Source: Neurospora crassa OR74A
Taxonomy: Eukaryota; Ascomycota; Sordariomycetes; Sordariales; Sordariaceae
Direction of reading: 5' to 3'
Assembly (NCBI RefSeq): GCF_000182925.2
Contig: NC_026502.1
Span: 1,984,001-2,048,000 of the forward strand
Length of the DNA: 64,000 nt
The translations under genes were made by a program, and so were the position numbers. This document shows, in pieces, positions 55,601 through 64,000 of this stretch (its first letter is position 1; each line of letters begins with the position of its first letter). The notes beneath the pieces are model-generated. The model worked only from the letters and a program-made list of their open reading frames with translations. It had not been told where the DNA came from and did no database searches.

Positions 55601-56191
55601 GGCCTTGACTCCAAATGCATGTTCACTGATGGACACCAATGGCGTATCGGAAGAGGCATCTTGGAGGTTGAAGATCAGGACACGGGGGGCATAGCCCGTT
55701 TCACCCACAGCCAGGTATCGTCCATCCCGGCTGAGGCCAAGGCAAGTGGCAGCCTTTATGCGCTCGCGACTTGTCCAGGTCTGTGAAGAGTCGGCTGTCT
55801 GGTAGGCCAATTCTCTCTGTGAAGCGGTAGTCCTGTTCCTACTGTCATTGGCTTTCGGTGTCGGATTGGCATTCGCCGCGGTAGTGTGGGAGACGGGTGA
55901 AAGGGCAAAGACGGGGACTGCCGAGGGACGGGCTCGGTAAAAGCGTTGGGAATAATGCTCGCCGGATACGTCAACCACTACAACAGCTCCGCCAGCAATG
56001 TAGGCGAAAGATGAGTGGACGGAATCGAAGCCGGTGGGCGAGGAGCAAGTGGTGCCTATGACACGCCTGAGGGACAAGCAGGTCTCATTGATGGCACGGG
56101 ACCGTTGAGGACCTGGGGACCTAGAAGTCCGGGTGACGAAGGGAGAGCTGGCGGGCGTAAGCTTGTGTCGGTTCGAAGGAGTGGATGCCAT
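52685..56191 (-). CDS. WD40-repeat protein of the MABP1/WDR62 type
   Basis: An intronless frame of 1,168 aa. An N-terminal Ser/Pro-rich part is followed by two WD40 propellers, about residues 35-740, with many blades visible: TCLGLSRDGRYLAVGETG, AVTWSPDTKFLASLG, HVKGMVWMGNNLITLG, DCQDIAIFEDESRLLIASCG, KVLTCSLDRTLQVHDL and INGVVMVEGEQAGRKIISVG ending in DGTIMVWGLD. The order and long double propeller match the MABP1/WDR62 group, scaffold proteins at spindle poles and JNK signalling in animals; the fungal role is not established. The C-terminal third is Ser/Arg-rich and disordered (RRTSSGAGSRSESPPSEDNG), with an acidic Glu/Asp stretch near the end. It overlaps no other supported gene. Confidence 0.88.
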   Translation of the reverse strand: MASTPSNRHKLTPASSPFVTRTSRSPGPQRSRAINETCLSLRRVIGTTCSSPTGFDSVHSSFAYIAGGAVVVVDVSGEHYSQRFYRARPSAVPVFALSPVSHTTAANANPTPKANDSRNRTTASQRELAYQTADSSQTWTSRERIKAATCLGLSRDGRYLAVGETGYAPRVLIFNLQDASSDTPLVSISEHAFGVKAVTWSPDTKFLASLGAANDGFLYIWKVDTRTGAARLFQQNRCTSHVKGMVWMGNNLITLGVRHIKVWRVEEPPPPVSPMKAKFSQQEVACSAAQLAQKPLPGRNILLGSMLDATFSCALALDENRAIICSETGSICLLDDTNKQMKLTRLLDLNFHVSCISMRNETLYIGGKDGQLSTLALDGVLEGTPDPTIHNPHTSDGLVALGFLAENFVTIDSRRTINIWSPDHIPAVSSDDPHHIPIPGAGDIVGIQELPGLNGADSCFVTWSASGRINMWNLDGLIKLTLDVPVDQVENNIDGEQPANQLVVVRASNDGSLFVVGDKLGVLRIIDASTRVCLLETKAHSSDCQDIAIFEDESRLLIASCGRDRTAQLFHRTSSGAFDHFQTLEFSAKVVQVLIPSRDKVLTCSLDRTLQVHDLVTKESDPDVMAAISSRVITLRASPSSMVVTPLGKSIFVSLLDRSVCHFDYNNGRLLNSFKCHDEGGSETVVLESLKYGQTGGDMGFLLGISNTDKSIRVYDAHSGTFMGREWGHTEAINGVVMVEGEQAGRKIISVGEDGTIMVWGLDIQFPVTGSRNRDPSPDKTASSRANNPSAHSRPPLRRVLSKAELAEFQRPASSHAGSSRQRRLSPSRAQPRRSSQQHAATSTTRTPVTSGKRGSLDGTGSIRIKRNALRRTSSGAGSRSESPPSEDNGIYRRCASPPLINGDVTRAASTVRSSARKKTSQSNLRSNTAPSTSAGPSSANGYGFGSLSAATEQTCRQLRAYRKKLASSDAISGDILAELDAELRLTAAALGERAIRSRSRRPHLQNHRSYCGHGSDRERGHSHHDREKALSESMLTNLLDQYSERLVSMLDEKLRIRLLSEEEREALISARQSQRPTTSGGGSTSSVASGVTEGRSGSSSIGSTIMCIDGDGMMMMQEEEDGGEADGETECDGEGGADTEAEDFCGEERGRESGGLNERMMGLDLHC

Positions 56192-58264
56192 CTCGTAGCC
56201 ATTGGCCGTTGGGAAGCCGGGCCGAGGTTAGTCTGTTTCCAAGTCCGAAGCAAGGGGGAAGAACATGAGCCAGCACGTTGTCCTTGATATCGATGGTGTA
56301 CAGTTGCAGTGGGCGTCGGCAGTAGCTTGTAAAAGAATCGACGGTGTGGTGAAAGATTGATGATAGTAACTTGATTGTAGTCGTCGTCGTCGGATATGGT
56401 GAAGGATAGCCCAAAATTCTTTTTGCGTGTGGAGTGATGTAAGTGGCGAGGAGGAGGATCAATGATGATGCCTCGATCTCCAAGCCCGAGCTAAGCCAAG
56501 GCCGCGGCGGGTTGTAAGAGAAGCGATAATGGTGACGGAAGTAGCGTAGACGACTGGGAAAGTTTGAGCTTTCCGTCCGAACTTGCAAATTGGCCAAGAT
56601 CAAGTGCAAAGATAGAGATTGCGTGGCGTGTTTGAAAACTGTCAGTGTGTATGTGGATATTTGTTGCCTTGTGTGTGTGAAGGTTCCCGTGGTAACGCTG
56701 CAAGATTTGACTTTGTTAGTGTCTTTGCACAAACACACACAAACAGCGCACGTCCAGCAAAGAACTGAAGCTTCCACTTTGCGCAAGCAAGCAAAGTTGC
56801 AATCAAATCGAGATGGTCCGGGCAGTCTTACATTAGAGGTATGTAGGGAGTGAACGGGCCAGAGAGAGAGAGAGAAGAAATTGCAGTAGCAAAGAGAAAG
56901 AGGGAGGAACCAAAGCGAAAGAGTGATTGTAACTAAATTGAATTGGCTCTGGCGGGGAAAAGTCTTCAATCCTGCCCTGGATGGACTGGGATTCAAAAAG
57001 TCTGCAGTCTTGGTCTTGGCTAAGGCGGGCGATGAGGTCGAAAGTGCCGCCAAAAGTGGAAATATCTTGACTGTAACCTTGAGCTGTAGGTATTCAACCT
57101 AGGGAAGCAGCCTCATGCAAGATGCAGCAGCCGGGTGTGTGTGGGTGGAGGAGGAGGAGGAGGAGGAGGAGGAGGAGGAAGAAGGGACTGGGCGGGCGGG
57201 CGAGCGATCTAGACTGAGGACGACATTGTGTAGTGTAATGAGTGAGGTGTGTCGTTTCCAATTCCTACCTCGCTCTACCTAGGTACACAATGAATGATAT
57301 GAATCGGATGGAAACTGTCCGGGAACGGGATTGAAAAGAGGAGGCGAGATGAGCTTGAAGAGGGAGGAGGAGACCTGAACAGTGAGCAGGGCACTGCAGC
57401 CTTGAAGACAAGAGTGGAAGGAAGAGGGAGATTGGTACCGATCTTACTTTCCACACCTCCATCTCTCCAACTCCATCGTGGACTGCTCTTGCCCATTCCT
57501 CTTCCCGTCGTCATCAATTGGCATGCTGGCGAGGGCACTGGACTCAAGATTGGACTTTCCCATTTGGGGTGAGGGTTCCTCCCATTTTGGGCTGATGGAT
57601 CGCCTAATTCACGCTACAGAGGCCGATGATCATCACAGTGACCGGGACCAGCTTCCTTCTGCCGTGGGCTGCCTTGCAACTACCTAAGCGCTGTGGTCGC
57701 TGTCATTCGCTGTAGGTCACGGCCGGCAATCTCAGTCAAAAATCGGGCATCCTCTCACCCGCCCGTAGGTTCTCAGTGCCGTCCATCCCATTCCATAGGT
57801 CCCATCGGCGCTCTGTGGTAACCCTACACTACACCATCACAATTGAGCCGCTAGGGCGTTCGGGATTGGTCTGTGCGGCAAGGGAATCTTGATCAAGTTA
57901 CCGGGAGCCAATTGCAATAAGCCCAAAATGACGAGTGGAGCACAACGCTTAGCGTTCCACAATCCCCACTCTTTACAGTTGTCACATCCCGTCTCGACCC
58001 ATTGCAACCTCCAAAACGGCGCCAAAAGGCAAGACCACCAACCACAACTCAACACAACTCTTCGAAACACCAACTCACGGTGCATTCACATCGTGTTTAG
58101 CCCAACTGCGACCGGACCCTAGCAAGCAAGCCCGGCCACCTCCCCACAAAACAGCAGAGGACTGGAGGAGAAGACATGGGACAGACGGGGGGATAGACAG
58201 ACCCATCATCGCAAGACGTGAACAGCATCACCGCGACCTCGTGATGCGGCTTACAGTACCCGCG
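56192..58264. other. 2 kb divergent intergenic region
   Basis: Promoters and UTRs of the WD40 and polymerase genes. Contains a (GGA)n run near 57148-57180 and CTACCTAGGTA at 57275-57285. A 310 aa minus-strand frame (56121-57053) overlaps the WD40 start and is not supported by any motif. Confidence 0.55.
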
Positions 58265-60705
58265 ATGGATCATCCCAGGAAAAAGCCGAAAACCAAACAC
58301 GATGATCGAATCATCCTCCATTTTGTACAGCATCCTTCCCTACTGTTCTTTATGCATTCTTCAATTGTAGATACAATATGGTGCAAGAACTGGTCTGACT
58401 GTCTGTCGGTGTGTGTGAATCTTCGTATGTAGGATCTCGATTGCTTCTACGCCCAGGTAGGTTTTGAATTCCACCCACCCACTCAGCCCACACCTACCCC
58501 TATCGCTTCAGAGTCATGGTGTAAACAAAGAAGCCTTCGGTTCTTCAACTAAAACACCCCAACCAAAGGTACACCTCCCCTAACCACCTTACTTACTAAC
58601 TCCCCTCCAAGGTCTACGAAAACAAAACCCCTTCACTCAAATCCCTCCCCCTCGGAATTCGCCAAAAGTCCCTGCTAGCAACATGCAACTACCCCGCGCG
58701 CCGTCTCGGCGTCAAGAAGCTCATGTCCATCGCCTCCGCCCTAGCCATCTGCCCGGACCTGGTCATCGTCGACGGCGAAGACTTGACTCCCTTTCGGGAC
58801 GTCTCCAAGCGTCTTTACGCCCTATTGCGCTCGTACTCATGGAATGACAGAGTCGAAAGACTGGGTCTGGATGAGGTCTGGATGGATGTAAGTGATATTA
58901 TTGAGTATAATGTTGAGCTGCTGAACCGCCATGACTTGGAGCACTCGTGGTTTTGTTTAGACAATAAGGACCCGGAGAAGGGGTTTGCGTTTGATGCGAG
59001 GGGGTTTGCTGGGCAAGTTTATGGGAGGGAAAAGGTTGGTCTTGAGGGGCCTGGGACTGGGGGATATGAAGGTGGACAGGCTGGCTTGTTGAGAACGAAA
59101 CTCCTCCTCGCCTCTCACTTGGCTCTTCACCTCCGTCTAAAAATCGAAGAAGAAGGGTACACCACCGCCTGCGGGATATCCACGAACAAACTCCTCGCCA
59201 AGTTGGTCGGTAACGTCAACAAACCCCGGAACCAAACGACCCTCTTGTCTTTGGGGCCCGACGACGGTGAGGAAACTGTTCAAAGATTTATGGGCAGTCA
59301 CCAACTGAGAAAAATACCCGGAATCGGAGGGAAAACGGCCGCTGCTCTCTCGGACTATTTCATTTCCCAGTCCAAGCCTGGCTCATCTTCACCCCCAAAC
59401 CCCAAAGAAATCACCGTCGACGACCTCCTCTCCTGTCCCGGCCTATCACCATCAAAACTCGACTCCCTCCTCTCGTCACTTTCTTCATCCTCTAGTACAG
59501 GAACAGGGACAGGCAAACACATCCTCTCCCTCTTGCAAGGCCATGACCCCTCCCCTGTCAAACCTGCTCGGTCGATTCCCACGCAAATCAGCATCGAAGA
59601 CACTTATTTCTCCTGCCCTTTGGTCACCATCGAGCAAATCCGGCGGGAACTGGTGAAGATCACTGGGTCGTTATTAAAGAGAATGAAGACGGATCTGATG
59701 GACGACGACAAAAAGAGGTGGCTAGCAAGGCCCAAGACGCTACGGTTGACGACGAGACCGAGGACGGACCCGAAAGAGGGGAGGGGGTATGGCTATGGGA
59801 GGGTCTCGAAGAGTCAGGGTCTGCCTGGTTACGTTTTTAACAACGGTAACGCCCATGGTGACGACGAGATTGTCCAGAGACTTGTCGCCGAGACATTGCT
59901 ACCGATGTTCCGCGAACTTAACCCGCTTAACCCGAGAAAAGGGGGAAAGGAGTATAGTATCGGGTTGCTAAATGTCTGTGTGACGAACATGGACTCGATC
60001 GATCCCACGACCGCTGGCGGCGGCGGCAGCGGAGGAGGAGGAAGGGATATCAAAAACATGTTTATGAGGGCGAGGGAATTTACCGTTTACGATCCCGAAC
60101 ATGAGCACGCCGACAACACCGGAACCCAACCCGAAACTGAAGCTGAACTTCTCGAACATTCAGATGTGGATGTGGATGTGGATGTGCATGCAGGAGACCC
60201 AAGCCACGACCCGGACTTGAACCTGGACATGAGTGATACAAGCTATGAATCCTCTAACGGGAAAGCAAGAGGGTCACTGAAAAATAACGACAACGGGGAC
60301 CCCAGCACCACTAACCATCAACAACAACAACATCCCGTCTCAACCATCCACGAGCAAGCACAAGCACAAGCACAAGCCGACCGCGACACAAACCATCACC
60401 TGGGTACAAACATGTCAACCAACCATTATTACTTTCACATCGAAGACGACGACGAAGTCTGGGATGATTCACCAGACAATGTGTGGAATCACAATGAAGA
60501 AGAACCTACAGAAGAAGATATTGACTACGACGACCTGAGAGACGCCGAGGGTATGAGTTGTGTCAATGGCGACAGCGATGGTGATGGTGATGGTGATGGT
60601 GATGGTATCAAATGTCCACTATGCAACCACTTCATTCCTTTATTTGCATTATCTGCTCATGAGCGGTTTCACAGTATGGAGGAGTTTGAGGGGGAATTAG
60701 ATTAG
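58265..60705 (+). CDS. Y-family translesion DNA polymerase, Pol iota-like
   Basis: Exons 58265-58324, 58433-58456 and 58612-60705 give 725 aa. The tiny second exon encodes DLDCFYAQ (21-28), the first metal-binding motif. It continues PLGIRQKSLLATCNYPARRLGVKKLM and VERLGLDEVWMDVSD, whose D115 and E116 complete the active site. These segments match Pol iota better than eta, kappa or Rev1. A helix-hairpin-helix-like region (LRKIPGIGGKTAAAL) and a little-finger domain follow. The C-terminal third is acidic and repetitive (DVDVDVDV, GDGDGDGDG). At the very end is a C2H2 finger CPLC...HERFH (C696, C699, H711, H715), like a ubiquitin-binding UBZ. It would insert bases opposite damaged template in the nucleus. 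Confidence 0.9.
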
Positions 60706-61265
60706 ATACGTATTAGACTTGGTACACCCACCACACCAATGATAAGGAAATAAATACATTCAAATATGTGGATGACGTCCAAGTCGTTGTTGTGACGAAA
60801 TACATACCGGCACTGTTTGAATCAAAACTTTGTGTTACATGTTATCTTTCATCCAATCTGAATGGACTCTGTCATCTCATATAAGAGCACCGCCCGGCCC
60901 ATCACTTTACTTAGATGTACAAGTGGGTGTCTTAAACTGACTTCTTCCTCCTCCTCTTCACCATTTCATCTTTTGACAAGCACTCTTCCAACGCCTTTTA
61001 TACACTTCACCCCCAATATACGTGCTGTGATGGTGGCTCAAAACTGGCTTCGATGGTAGCTGTGGGACATAAAAAATCATGTTGCTCAATCAACGGTAGC
61101 GTGGAGTTGTGTTTCGGCTTATTCAGAGGATGGACGCTACACGCATGTATTTATTTATCTGGCTTGCTTTCCGCTATCTTCTTTCTTATCTGATGCCGAT
61201 AATGATAATGATGCAGTTTTCTCTTTGCCTCGTTTCTTCCGGTCTGGGATGATATGCAGGGTAAC

Positions 61266-61298
<33 letters not shown>

Positions 61299-61393
61299 CC
61301 ATGTAGAAACTCCTGTTCCATAACCTCCACAACTCTTTCATACTAACACAAACACACCAAGCACAACATCATCCTTCATCATCCCCCCCTCCC
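60706..61393. other. intergenic region between convergent genes
   Basis: 3' flanks of the polymerase and HECT genes, with a 31-base poly(A) at 61267-61297. No gene. Confidence 0.6.
61267..61297 (+). repeat. poly(A) tract, 31 bases
   Basis: An uninterrupted A run about 100 bp beyond the 3' end of the HECT ligase gene. Confidence 0.9.
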
Positions 61394-64000
61394 TCACTTC
61401 AACCCAAATCCTTCACTCTCCAACACCGCCGTCCACAAGACTTCTTTCAGCCGCTCCCGACTTCCATACTTCCACAGCGCCAATGAATTAAAACACGTCC
61501 TCGCCGTCGGATACCGCCCGCAATCCTCGCCCAGGCACGCAATCCGAATCGACAGCGCCGCCGCCCCTCCCGCGGGTATTCTGTCACTGCCCGTGATAAA
61601 CAGCAACAACTTCCTTTGATCTGCGGGGGATGCCTCCTCAAAAAGTTCCCAGAACCACCCAACCGTTGGCTCCGTTTCCACCGGATTCTTCGTACTCCAA
61701 TTATCGTAGGTAGCAGCCGACTTGAGCGCCGAGATATCCAGACTTTCATCCGAGCCTCGGACCAGCAGCTCAATCTCCTCGGGTCGGAAGAGTGATAAGG
61801 CGTTGCCGCCGCAGACGGTGTAGAACCCCCGTTTAAAAGGCTCAAACTGGCGCGTCACCGCCGTATCCAGCAGGTAGCGTACGTACAGATCGACGTATTC
61901 GCGGCGATTGGCGTTGGTCACGGGACGGCGTTCGCCGTTGGGGCAGAGGCTGACGCGCTCGGTGGATCCGTAGCGTTCGATGTCGACGACGAAGTCGAGG
62001 CAGAAGGTGGATTCGACGTCTCCGTCGTACTCAAGGAGCTGGCGTAGGCCGCTGGCGAGGCGGGGACGGTATTCTGCAAGGTCGTCGAGACTGTACGTCA
62101 TGGGTTGGCGAGGCTGGGACGTGGCCAGCGTGGGAGGCGGTGCGGCCATGAGGAGTTTTCGAAACGCGAACGGTGGCAGGGCGACGTCGAGGATGGTGGA
62201 GTTGTAAATGGCGAGACCGAAGACGACGCCGACTAGAAAGTATTGCTCGGATGGCTCAAGAGAGGCGGGGTTGAAGTAGCAGTACTGGGAGTCCTCGTCG
62301 TAGACAAACATCCCTAGAACAAGGTTAGGACGACTAAAGTTAATCATCAACAGAGGTGGACTTACCATGATCGGGATTGAACACCTCACGGACAAGGAGC
62401 AAGAACCACTCCTTCCGCAACCCGCCAGCGTCAATGCCCTCTTCTCCCTTGAAATTAATCTTCAAACCCTTCTTGATGTCCTCCCCGCCGCTGCCGATCA
62501 CCTCGCTCACAGCCTTGAGGCTGTCATCCACCAGGCAATCCCGACGAACATCTAACACCAGGTGCTGCTGGATAACACGATGAGTCAAGATGCTGTTGAA
62601 AAAGGCGTCTCTTGCCTTGTCCTCCATCTGCCGCTTCGCGTCATATTCAAGGATTTGGATCTTGGCGCCTATGCTGAGAAGGAAGGGAAACTGACAAAAG
62701 GCAAACTTTCCTTTTTTCGACTCCCATGTTTCAAAATCCGCCACGAGGTCGGAGTCGTCAAGAAGAGTGGTGTAGAAATCGCTTGTGGCAAGAATTTGCC
62801 CGCGCATTTGGACCCGATCCCTTGTGCTCGCCACGGGTCCATCCGTAAGATTGGCGAGGCTGCGCCGTGAATGTCCCGTGTTGTTGGCGGCGAAAATCAG
62901 CGCAAGAACCTGCGCCGAGGCTTTGATCTGCCAGTCTTCATTGTATATCTTCTTCTTTTCTTTCTGCTTCTTTCCTGATGCCTGTGAAGATCCCAACGCA
63001 GCATGAAGTGAGGCCGCAGACCTGCCAGCATTCAGACTTGGAATCAAACCGGCGGTAATATCCACTCTGGCATCGTACTTCTTTTCATTCTGTCGGTTAA
63101 GTCGAAATGCTAAGAAGCTCGAGATGAGATCTTTTGTCTTTATGAAAAGAGGTTCCGGGTACCTCGCAAACCAGTTGACGAGATGATTGTGACACTCGTT
63201 GGGAGTGTTAGACAGAAGACCGACGATACGCTTTATGATTCCGGAATGCCTTCCAGAAGAGGGACCGCCCTGAGTAGACCAGAATGAGTCCATATGCCGG
63301 AACTCGCCGGTATATGGCTTGTAATTGGCATGAAGCAGTGGGTTAGCGGCAAGAATGAGAATAAACCGTAGCTCATGAGGCGCAGTCATCAGGCGTCCGG
63401 GCCGTTTCATAATCGTCTCGCTAGCCCTCAAAAGCGACCTATGAACATGGTCCTGTCCCACAAGCAACTGTGCTTCGATCTCCTTAAGCGCTTCAGGAGG
63501 CACAGCGAGACTGGAATCCTCACTGACAAGCTCATCGTAAAACTTGGGCCAGGACCGCACAGCGTCAAGCACTGCCGTATACCAGTCCTCTACTTCCGCC
63601 CAGTCAATTCGAGGACTTCTTGGGCTTACTGCAGACGCGCCAGGATCGCTCCGGTTGGACGATGACCTCCCTGGTACCTTTTCTTCGTGTCCTCCCGTCC
63701 ACCAGAGACCATTCTCCGCAAAGTCCCCCAGCAAAAGCATTTTGGCGTCCAGCTCAACAAACGGCTGTTCTGTAGTAACCGAGTTTTTGCGGGCCTCGGG
63801 TTGAGGTATGGGTGGGGGTTGAGGTCGGGGCTGAGGTTGCGACTGCGTTGGTCGACGTCTACGCTCTGGTTCGCCACTAGGTCTAGGCTGGTGCGACGGG
63901 CGGGTTGTCGAGAACGAAGTATTTAAACACTGATACGAGGTGAGGCAGCTGATTATATAATCCTCAAGCCGTTTGAAAATCCGCCTCGAATCTATCTCAG
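61394..64000 (-). CDS. hul4: HECT-type E3 ubiquitin ligase, HUL4-like (5' end beyond the window)
   Basis: Two exons are visible, 62366 to the window edge and 61394-62313, joined by a 52-base intron after FNPDHG. The frame stays open to base 64000, so the N-terminus is missing. The visible part begins IFKRLEDYIISCLTSYQCLNTSF, the conserved N-terminal block of HUL4, followed by a Pro/Gln-rich stretch. A helical region (ELRFILILAANPLLHANYKP; VNWFARYPEPLF) leads to a complete HECT domain: GGLRKEWFLLLVREVFNPDHG, YFLVGVVFGLAIYNSTILD, and the thioester cysteine in YPTARTCFNSL (codon 61493-61495), ending ESEGFGLK. It transfers ubiquitin through this cysteine. HUL4 works with TRAMP and nuclear RNA surveillance in yeast; this role here is only inferred. 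Confidence 0.92.

Noticed and set aside
56121-57053. 310 aa minus-strand open frame with hydrophobic N-terminal stretches
   Set aside because: It overlaps the start of the WD40 gene on the same strand in another frame, is rich in S, T and H without motifs, and lies where the WD40 promoter and 5' UTR are expected.

Overview
The window is filamentous-ascomycete nuclear DNA, most likely Neurospora or a close Sordariales relative. The genes are GC-moderate with short GT-AG introns, a Dicer-like gene of the DCL-2 size class is present, and one 12.5 kb block is extremely A+T-rich and transition-mutated, as expected from repeat-induced point mutation (RIP). All exon models were joined by hand and checked for phase. 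No transcript data were available.

Layout, left to right. 1-5350: a one-pass membrane protein of unknown function (minus) and an ERD2/KDEL receptor (minus). 5351-17890: a Mutator-like DNA transposon with about 54 bp terminal inverted repeats and a 9 bp target duplication. Its transposase relic (minus) is split by a Ty3/Gypsy chromovirus fossil at 7980-17116 with 340 bp LTRs and a 5 bp target duplication. The fossil's 3' non-coding part holds a minisatellite, a tRNA-like hairpin, a 62-base poly(A) tract and a duplicated polypurine-tract segment. 18327-25191: clamp-loader subunit RFC5 (minus), mitochondrial ribosomal protein uL16m (minus) and RFC1 (plus). 25760-30611: Dicer-like gene (minus). 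31817-36971: an RCC1-repeat protein (plus), proteasome alpha-2 (minus) and a RING-CH membrane E3 (plus). 38578-46340: a GT34 mannosyltransferase (plus), sphingosine-1-phosphate lyase (plus) and a pyruvate dehydrogenase kinase-family protein (minus). 49409-56191: a coiled-coil protein with a possible spliced C-terminal membrane anchor (plus) and a MABP1/WDR62-like WD40 protein (minus). 58265-64000: a DNA polymerase iota-like Y-family polymerase (plus) and a HUL4-type HECT ligase (minus) that runs off the right edge.

Common themes are genome maintenance (RFC1, RFC5, Pol iota), genome defence (the Dicer, and RIP seen as damage), protein turnover (proteasome, RING-CH, HECT) and secretory or lipid metabolism (ERD2, GT34, S1P lyase). 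Both RFC genes carry MCB/E2F-like sites upstream, which suggests shared S-phase control. The most unusual region is the nested transposon block: its order of events (MULE first, Gypsy into it, then RIP) can be read from two independent target-site duplications.
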